Shown in pieces: positions 35,642 to 46,484 of a stretch of DNA of 64,000 bases. Every line of letters begins with the position of its first letter. Position 1 is the first letter of the stretch. Position numbers and translations under genes: made by a program. Source of the DNA: Pohlia nutans (taxonomy: Eukaryota; Streptophyta; Bryopsida; Bryales; Mniaceae); the NCBI GenBank assembly GCA_022496805.1, contig CM040094.1, positions 9,757,501 through 9,821,500 on the forward strand, given 5' to 3'. Below the pieces are notes generated by a model, which did no database searches, was not told where the DNA came from, and saw only the letters and a list, made by a program, of their open reading frames with translations.

Positions 35642-36223
35642 GTATGGATAAAATGACACTAAAATGACTTGTATGCGGCCTTTGGTGGTATCAAAAATAG
35701 TCTGGCCCAACTTTTCTGATGTGGTGTTTTGCTTTTGGTCTTGACGTGAGTGTAAATTGTGGAGTCCGTATAATCTTCTTTTTCTCCTCTTTGCTTTTGG
35801 GCAGAGATATTTTTGGCATCTTTGAAAATTTCAGCCCAGGTTTTCGGCTGATTCAGCAAAAGCAACCTGATTCAATGCGGGCTAGAGAATAGTCCAATAA
35901 CCTAGAATCCTAGATGGAAGGCAGTTCGCCAAGAAATATTTCAAAAAATAAATGTCAAAGGTTTTGGGATTAAAAAATATATTAAGTTGTTTTATTGGTG
36001 AGAATAGAAAAACGAAATATATTTGTAAATATTTTATGTGTCAAATCATTTTTTTGGAAAAAAATTAAATATTTGACATAGATGTGTCGACCCTGTCCTC
36101 CTCCTACTGTATAGTACACGTTCCAATCAAATACATTCACGAAGCTAAGCTATGCATCGTACTACGCTCAACATTCTACTGAATTTTGCCAAGAGAATGT
36201 TCAGTTCTGACGGGCCTTCAAAG
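35642..36223. other. Intergenic, no gene recognised
   Basis: Continuation of the repeat interrupted by the mariner-like element, then AT-rich sequence. Confidence 0.4.
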
Positions 36224-36420
36224 CACTAGGAAGAAACAGATTGTTTTTCACTTACTATAGTTGAAAAAAGAATTAAACCATGCCAGGCATGTGAGTTGTG
36301 TCAATGTTGGTGAGTGGTTTTGGTCATGAGATGACATAAATATAAGTATAATATTCAAACATTGTTCACTATTTTCACGAAAGGGGTCAGGAATGAAAAA
36401 CGACAAGTCTGCTACTAGTG
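36224..36420. mobile_element. CACTA-type MITE with AAG duplication
   Basis: 197 bp from CACTAGGAAGAAAC to GTCTGCTACTAGTG, flanked by AAG on both sides (36221-36223 and 36421-36423). Same family as 18361-18529. Confidence 0.7.
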
Positions 36421-36499
36421 AAGGTATTGAGAGTTTTACTATGCATTGAGGGAAGATTTGCAATGCAAGAGGTACCACTATCAAATTTCCAATGCTAGG

Positions 36500-36869
36500 A
36501 GGTAGTTCACACTATAGCTGAAGGTCAAAATTTCATTGAATTCCACCTATCAAATTGCAAGAAAACCATAAGTTGGCCTCTTGGGCTTTACACTAGAGGT
36601 TAAAATTCAAAGGATGTTGCCCTCTAAAGTGCCTACACGGCAACATTTTTTGTGAATTTACAAACTCTTGAGAGAAAATTGGATCGACCGAGAATAAAAT
36701 TCCAATACTCCTTGAAAAAGCCGTTGATTATTTTTGATAATTTAATCATAATTTGAGAAGATCTCCAATTTGTATATTTTACTAGATATTTTGAGCTCTA
36801 GACTTTAGACTCTCAACATAAATTGGGTTTGAATTGCGACAACCTCTTGCCATATTGTGAACCGGCCCT
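36500..36869. mobile_element. PIF/Harbinger-type MITE, diverged copy
   Basis: The left side GGTAGTTCACACTATAGCTG and right side CATATTGTGAACCGGCCCT are diverged versions of the ends of the element at 9901-10265. The interior keeps the same order of blocks (CACCTATCAAATTGCAAGAAA). Confidence 0.55.
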
Positions 36870-37315
36870 AAGAGCATTCACACCCATGCACGCTAGAGTT
36901 AACTTGCTAGAATTATTCATCTACATTTGAAGAGCCTTTGCAATTACACTCCCCCACTCTTGCACACCCCTCACACATCAGTAGTGCATATCAAATCATT
37001 AATGGACCAATCACAAGTAGAATATAGGATATAGTCAACTAAATAGTGATTTGAAGGGCCATTCATTAACCCCTAAATTTCCTTGTGTTTTTATGAGCTT
37101 GAAACCTCAAAACTGCGATTTTCTACCTCTATGTACTCCCGGGGATGTGAACCAAGTTTTTTTACTTCTTTTAGAATTTAACCGTAAGATCTTGTACCTA
37201 AGCCTATTCATAGCTACTGTTTCAAAAATTGACCGTTGGATGTTTATCATTTGCAAGATCATAACATCCAAAGTCTGTGCAAAAGTATTTCTAGGCATTG
37301 TTTGGGAGGCATTGT

Positions 37316-37666
37316 AACACGCAATTCCCAATTTATGCACTTGGCCAAATGCGCTCATTTCACGAGCAAATTTGGCTTAAAAAAATTTGTTTAAAAAATT
37401 CTCTAATTTTTTTTTATTTTTGTCTTTCTACAATCACTTACATTGTAAACAAACAATTCTTTTATTAATTTTTTATCCTTATCTTTTATCTTTTCTTTTA
37501 TCTTTTCTTTTATCTTGTTTTCTTTTTTGTCTCCATCTTGTTTTCCTTCTTGTTTTCCTTCTTGTCTTCTTCTTTTTCTTCTATTTTTCTTCATTTCTTA
37601 CTTTTCACTTTTTTTCTTCTTGTTGCAGCAGCAAGTCCCACACTCACAACAAAGGAAGAAAAAAAC

Positions 37667-37755
<89 letters not shown>

Positions 37756-38554
37756 CTTCGGCTGCTTCGGTCGATAGGGTGCGCGGCCGCGCACCCTATC
37801 CCATTCTCGTCTCTCTTTTCTCCTTTCTCTCCTCTCCCTCCACTCATATATATAGGGGAGAGGGGGAGGGAGAGGGAGAAAGAGAGGGAGAGGGAGAAGG
37901 AGAGGGAGAAAGAGAGGGAGAGGGAGAGGAAAATGAGAGAAAGAGGGAAGAGGGGAGGGAAGAGAGGGAGAAGCCGAAACGGCCAAAAAAAAAAAAAAAA
38001 AAAATTTTTTTTTTTTTTTTTTTGGCCGCCGGTTAGGGTGCAGCCAGCGGCTGAACCCTAAAAAAAATCAATTTTTTAAAATTTATTTTAGGGTTCAGCA
38101 CCACAATGGCTGAACCCTATACAAAGAAGAAGAGAACCGGAAAAAAAAAAATTTAAAAATAAATAAATAAATAAATTTGAGTGTAGGACTTGCGGCTGCC
38201 ACAAGAAGGAAAAAAAATGAAAAGTAAGAAATGAAGAAATATAGAAGAAAAAGAAGAAGACAAGAAAGAAAACAAGATGAAGACAAGAAAGAAGACAAGA
38301 AGGAAAACAAGATGGAGACAAGAAAGAAGACAAGAAAGAAAACAAGATAAAAGAAAAGATAAAAGAAAAGGTAAAAGAAAATATAAAGATACGGATAAAA
38401 AATAAATAAAAGAATTGTTTGTTTACAATGTAAGTGATTGTAGAAAGACAAAAATTGAAATTTTTTAGAGAATTTTTTAGACAAATTTTTTATTGCGCCC
38501 AAGGGCCAAGTGCATGATTATATGGCCAAGTGCATAAATTGGGAATTGCGTGTT
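37316..38554. mobile_element. Foldback element with 18-bp flanking duplication, copy 1
   Basis: A 1239-bp element with perfect 29-bp inverted ends (starting AACACGCAATTCCCAATTTA). It is flanked by the identical 18-mer TTGTTTGGGAGGCATTGT (37298-37315 and 38555-38572). The arms pair for several hundred bases. The interior has further nested palindromes: poly-A/poly-T runs (a T-run of over 50), GTGCGCGGCCGCGCAC near 37,779, a polypyrimidine then polypurine tract (about 37,808-37,975), and GGGTTCAGC/GCTGAACCC pairs. No coding capacity. Copy 2 lies at 60688-62201. Confidence 0.8.
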
Positions 38555-38572
38555 TTGTTTGGGAGGCATTGT

Positions 38573-40144
38573 CTTCATAGTGCAAAGGGGGATTTGAAGA
38601 TTGTTACTCCAAACATTTTGCTAATATTTCTTTCCATGTAGATAACTAAGTTAAGTACACTCATGCAAAATTTTAGAGACTCATTACGCGTTTCAAACCT
38701 TCATGCAAATTAATTTCCGGAAGAAGGTATAAAAATGGCAATTTGGTGAAACATGCATCACATTAATTGTATTTGATTTTTGGAAAAAATGAACGGTGAT
38801 TAGGTACCTCTATGATTTTATAAATTTTAGGTGAAATTATTTTTTAAAAATTTCAAAATCTCAAATTTTGACAAATTTCGAAAGAAAAGAAGGTGAAATT
38901 ACAAAAAACCTTGGAGGTTGTTGTTCTTTATTTCGGAGGCTGCCCTCATCAAGCCAAGAATATAATCAACATGGGTCACTTCAAATTCTGAGCCTAAATG
39001 TGGTGAAGAGCATGTCTCCAAAAAAAATTTGAAAAAATGATTATAATAAACAGTTTTTTCTGCCCCAGTTGGGCTTGAAACCAAAAATTTCAATAATTTT
39101 TTTATAAAATCCGAATTTGACTTTGTAATTTTTACCACACACACCTTGTATGTATGACCAGGCCCACGCCAAATTATAGTCTAAAATTCTTAATTTAGAC
39201 CTTCCATCTAAGCTGCCCGAAACAGCAAAAAGCCATTTTGGCTTCTAAGGACCTTTAGGGGTTAACACTAAATACATCAAGAATTTAGGACCCCATAGAT
39301 TTTAAATGATTTTTGTGCGACATCCAATATTTCATGGGTTTTTTGCAAGGATTATGCACAAATTTCACGCTAATTCTGCATGAATTCTGCATTTTGTTAA
39401 ATTACAAAAAGAGTGAATGTAGAATCTGTGCGGATTCAGGGAAAAATCAATTGTGCAAAATTTGTATGAAAAATGCACGCACTCATGAAATATGAAATAT
39501 GAAATATCGTACTAAAATTATCGTTAAAAATCAATAAGGTACAAAATTCCTGATGTAGTGATTTGAAGTTATTTTTGAAGGGCCTTTGGCACTTTTCATT
39601 TAGTTTTTGAGCGTGAAAGACTCTGTGACGGCATAGGTGCCCCGTGCTCATGCTCTAAGTTACTTTCATGAGTTCATCGAAGACTCTACAAGTTCTTTAT
39701 ATTTAAAAAAATTCATAACTTATTCATATAGTATCCAAATAATATATTTTACGATAGGTTGGGGACAAACAATCTTCACAACAAGACGCGAAAAAAAAGC
39801 ACTTTTCATTTTAATACTATAGTACCATAGCCGGGTCGCCAAAAATAATTCACAAAATAAAAAAGTAAAAAATCAAAAATTATGAAGAAAAAAGAAAGAA
39901 AAAAGAATAAATTATTTTTAGCTACATTTTACTATTTCTAAGCTATTTTGCACCCTTTTGGGCCATTTTTAATCATTTTTTAAAATTTAAATTTTTTTCT
40001 AGAAACGAAAATCAAGAACTTCATATTTTTTTAAAGGAATGAACATTAGTTTTCAAAAAATATTAAATATTCGTTCGTGGGTGGCAACCCAGCTCTGGCA
40101 CAAGAATGGTCTGTATGACCGTACCTTAGTCAAAGCAATGGCTA
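38573..40144. other. AT-rich intergenic DNA
   Basis: No gene. A single piggyBac-like end (GGACCTTTAGGGGTTAA, 39249-39265) is present without a recognised partner. A stretch near 39,300-39,500 (GAATGTAGAATCTGTGCGGATTC) recurs diverged near 44,400-44,560. Confidence 0.4.
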
Positions 40145-40540
40145 AGGTACCGGGTTCTATTTCTCACTGGGTTCTATTTCCGACCCCTACTGGTTGGGGG
40201 ATGGGTGTCAGAAACCAGCCAGCATGGTTTTTGATAGTGTCCAAGAGTGTTCTAATTTCGTCCATGCTTGGAAAAATCAAGAGCTTCTGATTGGTGTAGA
40301 AGCACTCTATTTTCAGAATCCAACCTCTCATGAAAACCATGACTCTATGAGCGGTTGATGGTCACTCTAAACTCTCAAACTTAAAAAATCATAGAAAATT
40401 GTAGAAATGCTCAAAAAATGTTTTCTTTTTGGGAATGCCTTTGCAATAGCTTTGCAGAGCATCCAAAAATTATAAAAAAATTCTTTCACAAGTCTAAGTA
40501 TGCAAATCTGAAATTCAGTCGGAAATAGAACCCGGTACCT
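40145..40540. mobile_element. Tc1/mariner-like 396-bp element, copy 2
   Basis: Flanked by TA, ends AGGTACCGGGTTC and GAACCCGGTACCT. The interior is the reverse complement of copy 1 at 35245-35639, colinear over its whole length. Confidence 0.75.
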
Positions 40541-41297
40541 TAAAGCTAAAGCTAATTCTGATATTGTCAGTATCTATTCTGCACTCATTCAACACCCATC
40601 CGTGACATTGGATTTTTTAAATTTTTAGTCTTTTTGTATTTAATTATTTTTCCTGGCACATACGAGCCACAGATAGATAGAAACATCAGTCCTTTTTCAG
40701 GGCCGGCGTGAATGAAGTGTCTATTAATAATGGCAACGACCTAAAGTCCACAGGATAGAGGGTCATTGGGACTCATACGACCCACACATAACATTCAGTA
40801 CCCTTCATGCTCAAAATATCTTCAAGAATTAAATTGCGTGCAACCATGTCCACCCTACCCATTCATAATTTTCTTAATCAGGAATATTAACCCTTGAACG
40901 TCAAAGCAAGCCCCACGGGCTTGGTATAAAGGAATAATTGGAGATAGAAGTTTCATTTCTCAACCAAATCAAGCGAGACTTGTTGCGTTGGAAAGCTACT
41001 GAAAAAGCGATCTAGATTCCAAATTTTCGCCTCATTTGAGAGATTGTAGAATCGTTGGTAAGCAATCAAAGTTATCAAATTGAACAAGTTTTGAGGTTGG
41101 GGCAGCTGAAGTTCAGCAGTGCCGCAGTGCCGCAGTGCTACAGTGCTAGCCAGCAGTGCACTACAGAGCCGTTTTTGCAAAAATAAATTATTTTTTTATT
41201 TATTTTTTATTTTTTTTTATTTTTTATTTTTTTATTTTTTTTGTGCATAAAAACTTAGATTCTTTCCGGGCTGCCCACCCAGGACCCAAATTGTCGT
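40541..41297. other. Intergenic, no gene recognised
   Basis: Contains a short tandem GCAGTGC array (about 41,114-41,160) and T-rich runs (41,187-41,242). Confidence 0.4.
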
Positions 41298-42400
41298 TTA
41301 ACCCCTAAGTGACCGATCAACCATTTTATGGTCGCTGCCCTTTTTTTACGGGCTGCCCGAGATGAAAAAAAACTTTTTGAGAAAATAAAAAATATTTTCA
41401 AATAGGAAATCAAGTCTACTTTCCAACCCAATTTGAATCATGTCAATCGGAGTTAAACTCCATCAAAGAGAAATTTTCAAAGACAAACACCTCAACATTG
41501 TCCTAGTGTTACAAAACTTACTATTTCGGGAAAGTAATGATGTTCCCTCTTTCTAAAATTTTGCTTTTTTGAACTTTAGGATAGAATGTCTATTTTAAAC
41601 CAATCATACCAAATTTCAAATTCTAAAAACAAAATTTGTAATTTAGGTGAATATTCAACGATAAATGCTTCTAAATTCGTTTAATGAGTATCTAAAACAT
41701 TTTTTGAAAGTTTGACCGTATGGATAATTACTAAACATCGTGCTTCTCGGTTTCTCTTTTCGACCAAACTTCATTGAAGTTGTAAAAGCAACATTTTATA
41801 ATACATTTAGGTTTTGCCCTTACCCCCTCTGTCATTTAGGGGTTAAGGGTTAACCCCTAAAAGCCCGAGGGGTATTGGACAAAACATAGATGTATTATAA
41901 TATGTGCCTTCCATATGTTTGATGAAGGTTGGTTCAATAGACAAAATGTAGAGTATCATCTTTACAAATTATCTATACGGTCAAACTTCCAAAATAATCT
42001 CTAGATCATTTTTTAATGAATTTAAAAGCATTAACCTTCGAAAATTTGTATAAATTATAATTTTCAATTTTAGAGTTCAAAATTTAGTACGATTGGTTAA
42101 ATTTGGGCTATCTATCGTAACTTCAAAAAAGCAAGAGAAATGATGGAGGAATCATCATTACTTTCCCCAAATAGAAAATTTTGTAACATTAAGACAATGT
42201 TGAGGTGATCTACTTTGAAAAATTCTCCCGGGTGGAGTTTAACTCGGATTGCCATAAAATTCAAATTGGGTTGGAAAGTAGACTTGATGTAGTATTTTAA
42301 AATATTTTTTATTTTTTCAAGAATTTTTTTTTTTGTTCTGGGCAGCCCGTTTTTTCCGGGCAGCGACCAGAAAATGGTCGCTCGGGAGCTTAGGGGTTAA
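41298..42400. mobile_element. Inverted twin of TTAA-flanked piggyBac-like elements
   Basis: Two units of almost equal length, 41298-41846 and 41850-42400, lie tail to tail with a GGG spacer. Each is bounded by TTAA with CCCCTAA/TTAGGGG termini. The arms are colinear reverse complements (for example CAAGTCTACTTTCCAACCCA and its complement; GGTCGCTGCCC/GGGCAGCGACC near the outer ends), giving a 1.1-kb foldback. No open frame of note. Confidence 0.75.
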
Positions 42401-42543
42401 CTACATTTTTCTACTAGTGACATGTGTACATACAAAACAAATATCATGGCACCGAGGCTTGCTTGGAAAGCGCATGTAGCTAAAACATATCTTTGCTTTG
42501 ATGCACGCATTTGGTTGAAAATCACTTTGGGCGCAATATTGAC

Positions 42544-43354
42544 TTAACCCTTTAGTGCCCAACTGACCACATTATGGTCACTACAACGTCCGAAATGCAA
42601 ATAGCAGAGAATCCGTGAAGAATTGGAACTTCAGTTTTGAAGTTCAGATTTGCCCGCATACATTACGCACCTTCTAGAAAAAGAAATTTTCAATTTGGAA
42701 TTGTACAACTATCAAAATACCTATCAACAGAACGCGAAAGTACTGCAAATACTTGAAAATTCAGTAAATACTTACAAATACAACATTTGTATTGTGTAGT
42801 ATTTCTTGTGTTTGGAAGTTTGTTATCTTGTTTTATTTTTTTGGATTGTGTTCTCTTCTTCATCTTCCATTAGTGTGTGTAATCCGATCTTGACTAATGT
42901 ACCCACTCCTGTCTATTTTCAACGTATAAAATTTTGTCCTAAACCGTACATGGACAAGTCACTTTCACTTATAAATCTCACAATAATTATGTGTGAGTCT
43001 ATTTTTGATATGAAAGATTGCAACGGAGAGGTGTTGACATAGGGCATAGCTGAACTTCTTTGCTTTTATTTTTGAAAATTTACCTCAAATTATATCTAAC
43101 TTTGAAGTCACACACCCCCCAAAATCTCGTTTTTGAGCGTGCATTATACAGTTCAAATACATACTATAATCTTCCGATCCCACCATCGGATGATTCTCAA
43201 ATTTTAATAAAATGTGTGCTCTCGAGTTGAGAATAGAATTGTACGGTTACTTTCTAATTTAACCCATTCTATTTTTGGTAGTCTCAACCACAGTGAAAAA
43301 ATCTACTGAAATCCAGGGCTCTGAGCTACAATGCCCTGGGCACTAAAGGGTTAA
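42544..43354. mobile_element. TTAA-flanked 811-bp piggyBac-like element
   Basis: TTAA at both ends, inverted termini CCCTTTAGTGCCCA (left) and TGGGCACTAAAGGG (right). The CCCTTT start is like known piggyBac termini. A 78-codon open frame (42806-43042) shows no transposase resemblance, so it is presumably non-autonomous. Confidence 0.65.
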
Positions 43355-43683
43355 CCCTTAAACATCCAACCGTTCAAATTTTGGACAATGAATAGATTTG
43401 AACTCCGTTTTTTCATCCTTCCTGTACTTCTTGCAGTGTGGACTTTTTATTGAATTTTTTATGGCAAGCTAACTTCATTCATGTCTGATCTTATTAGAAA
43501 GGGGACGATTTGGGAAAAATTTATGCCTCATTCCATACCACATTGTTCCACCAATTTTTTTGAAGATTTCAGTGTAAAGGTGCTCTTGAAAAAGTCAACT
43601 CATAAAATGAAGCAACAAAAAAATCTCCAAAAATCACTACAAATAGAGTATTACATTTCAACCCATCACAACAAATTTCATTC

Positions 43684-44266
43684 TTAACCCCTAAAGGACC
43701 ACGAGGCCACCACGTGGCTTCCGGAACTAGAAAGTAAGGAATTTCGAGTTGTTGGACGGTGAATTGTAAAGTGAGCAACAAAGAGACCCTAGTTCTTTTT
43801 GAGAGCTGAATCCGTGAGTACTTCTTGATCAAAATTTTATGAAGTGTGCAATTTTTGGTGAATTTTTTGAGTTGCACAGAGGGTATTTTGGCGTCATTTC
43901 AGACCCTCATATCTTCTTCCTCGCACCTCCAAATCACTTGAAATTTTTTCCACATTTTCAAAATGATGATTTCTACTCACAGTAAAAATTTCAGATTTTT
44001 TGGAGCACTTTTGATCAATCCGATTTCAGCATGTGTACAAAATACCCTGAACAAGTTCCATCAATCTTCTCAACGGTGGCATTTTCTCAAAAATTGTGCG
44101 ATTTTGTTGAAATTTTTTTCATACAAAAGCTATGTAAGTCTTTTTTGATTTCAACGGTGCTGATCGTCAAAATTATCCCACACCAACGAGGAATTGAGCT
44201 TGTTATAAGAGCTAGTCATGAAAATAAGAGCTAAGCTAAAAACCCCCCCGGTCCTTTAGGGGTTAA
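43684..44266. mobile_element. TTAA-flanked 583-bp piggyBac-like element
   Basis: TTAA at both ends with inverted termini CCCCTAAAGGACC and GGTCCTTTAGGGG, identical to the 238-bp family, but with an unrelated longer interior. Confidence 0.7.
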
Positions 44267-44631
44267 ATTGTCAATATCTTATTTGTAATCAAATTACAAA
44301 AGAATTTTGAATTTTGAGTTTCAAATTCTATACAAAATATTGGTGATAGCAATCGTAGATTTAATCGTATAGGTAGAATCTAAAATTCATAATGTACAAC
44401 TTTTATTCATACACTTTGTTAGATAACGAAAAGAGTGGATGTAGAATCAGTGCGGATTCCATGCAGAATTAATATGAAATCCGTATGAAATCCGTGCAAA
44501 AAATGCACAAACCCATGAAATATGGGATGTTGCACGAAAATTGTTGAAAATCCGTGGGATCCTAAATTCCTGATGCCGAGGCCATTGGCGTTGCAGATCA
44601 CTCAAAGAGTAGCTCATCTTTGAATGAACAC

Positions 44632-44724
44632 TTTCACCACATACTCCTCACTTTCGAGTTTTGCTTCAAAGATGTCAGCATGGCCCCCTACTGCAATCCT
44701 TTCCCCCACCTTCAACTCTTCAAG
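44632..44724 (-). pseudogene. Protein-kinase N-lobe exon (isolated)
   Basis: After a CAG acceptor, the minus strand encodes LEELKVGERIAVGGHADIFE followed by AKLESEEYVVK and a GT. The pattern (G-x-G-G-x-A-x-x-x-x-A, then VVK) is the glycine-rich loop and the VAIK-type lysine strand of a protein kinase. No further kinase exon was found within a few kb, so it is either a relic or one exon of a long-intron gene. The first glycine of the loop is I-A-V-G-G rather than G-x-G, hence moderate confidence. Confidence 0.4.
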
Positions 44725-45167
44725 CTGTCACCGCAGTCATGAAAGAAGAACAATCCAGTTCTATGGCAACGCCACTGCTCCATTAACTTTGCTCACAATA
44801 TCTTTGACTAAAAGACTTGATGAAGGAAACCACAATGTATAGAAAGTACAACAAAAAATGCAGGGAATGAGCATGAAATAGTTTTATGTCAACGTGTAAA
44901 AAGGTGATTAAATTTTTGAAAATTTTAATACCAGGGTGTTGAAATTTTATATACCATAATTGTGATTGCATTTTGACTTATTTAAAAATACCATATAATG
45001 TTGGCCTAAAGAGCATCATGAATTTTTGACTTATATAAAAATACCATATAATATTGGCCTAAATAGCATCATGAAAAGAAAATTTGTTGATTTAGCCATG
45101 CCTCCATCAATCAATTTGATTGTCTGGGGGAGAATTGACCTTTAGTTACAAGTCAGTTGCTAGATAT

Positions 45168-45389
45168 TCAGAATTGCCGATTTGAGTTCAAAATCTTACG
45201 AAAAAAACCGATCATCTGAGGGGAAGTCAGAGAATAAGCTCCAGAAAACCGGTTGGTCCAAGAAAATGGAGGACCTTGTCCGTTTAAGCTAAAACTTTCC
45301 CCGGAACTGTGATTCAGCCATGCCTGATAGGTGAGGGACTGAGGATCAGTATGGCTGCTCAATATGTCCGGCACGACACCACTGCTGCA
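45168..45389 (-). other. Possible exon of an unrecognised minus-strand gene
   Basis: An open minus-strand stretch of about 68 residues (ATG at 45374) with well-mixed composition (QAWLNHSSGESFSLNGQG, PFSWTNRFSGAYSLTS). It follows a possible TTGCAG acceptor near 45,390. A second open stretch lies upstream at 45726-45962. Neither resembles a family I know. They could belong with the kinase-like exon at 44632-44724, which is on the same strand. Confidence 0.2.
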
Positions 45390-46221
45390 ATACGGTATTG
45401 AAATTTTGATGGCTGAAATTTTGAAAATTCAAAACTTATTGAGTAAAAGGATAACTCTCATGTCTCTCAGTTTTTAAATCTCCTTCCAAACTCAAGTTAC
45501 ACAAATAAATAACGAGCAGACTAGGTTGCCTTAATAGCTGCAGAAATGACAGTCATTCTACTGTATCACCAGATTATTTTCCCAAGTTTGAACATACAAA
45601 CCATACACGTGAAGAAGAAATTCAAAGTCTAACAATCTTTTATCAAAACAAGATGTGCACAATATGAGAAACTCGGACACATAGAATCCTCTTCTCTAAA
45701 ATTCTTCAATCCAAAAGCCCAAAGGCTAGTACAAACAGGGGAACCCAGGGCAAGAAAATTTCCTCAACACCCAAAAGTTGTGTACCCCAAGTTCCCCACC
45801 TTGTAACCCACTATACATAATTTCAATCCATCCTAACTCTCTCAAGGTGCAAAAGAACAACTTACTAATCTCAAAAAATTGTACATTTGAAGATGTCGGC
45901 TCTTTCAAAGATTGCAAGATAAGAGACAAAGAGGATCCAAGCATTAATTTTACACTTTTCATCCAAGGAAATGAGTTTTGGTGTGGATGCCCTATAACCG
46001 CTCGCTAATCTGGTAATTAGTGATTCCCCTCTAGAAGACTTTGACAATGAGCCCATTCACAACCTGCACTTGCAGGTTCAAGAGAAAGAGTGCCTGCAAG
46101 CAAAAACAGAGGAAAAAGTAGCTATGGAATTGGAGACATCTCGGTTCAGGGTTTAGGTTTTAAAGAATTCCGGAAGAAATGATTCAATTTTAGACTTCAA
46201 GCTGTAGTGCTATATGTAATG

Positions 46222-46475
46222 TACTCCCTCCGTCCCAAAGTTATTGTCATGTTTGAAAGTCGTGTTTGAAAGTGCTTTTTTAAGTAGGTCAAAAAAATAC
46301 TTCCTCGTGGCTAATTTTATTTAGGTTGCAATGAACACATGCAATGTTCTTCAATCATTCTAGTGACACAATTTGAAACCTTTTTAATCATGTTTCTCAC
46401 AATATGATCAATGAAATTGGCTCAAAGAAATACCAAACAAATTTGTATGACAATAACTTTGGGACGGAGGGAGTA
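46222..46475. mobile_element. Stowaway-type MITE in the 3' region of the MYND-hydrolase gene
   Basis: A 254-bp element with TACTCCCTCCGTCCCAAAG ends, inverted relative to the copy at 6149-6394. It ends 9 bp past the stop codon of the gene on the minus strand, so it probably provides most of that 3' UTR. Confidence 0.8.
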
Positions 46476-46484
46476 CCTTGCTCT

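Noticed and set aside
37387..38061. Long open frames of 120-224 codons
   Set aside because: They are translations of poly-A, poly-T and CT/GA-rich tracts in the foldback element (runs of Phe, Lys, Arg, Glu). No real protein.
37066..39265. One 2.2-kb piggyBac-like element spanning the foldback element
   Set aside because: Both borders have TTAA with CCCCTAAA/TTTAGGGG, but the termini diverge after eight bases and the spacing is unlike other copies. Probably two unrelated ends.
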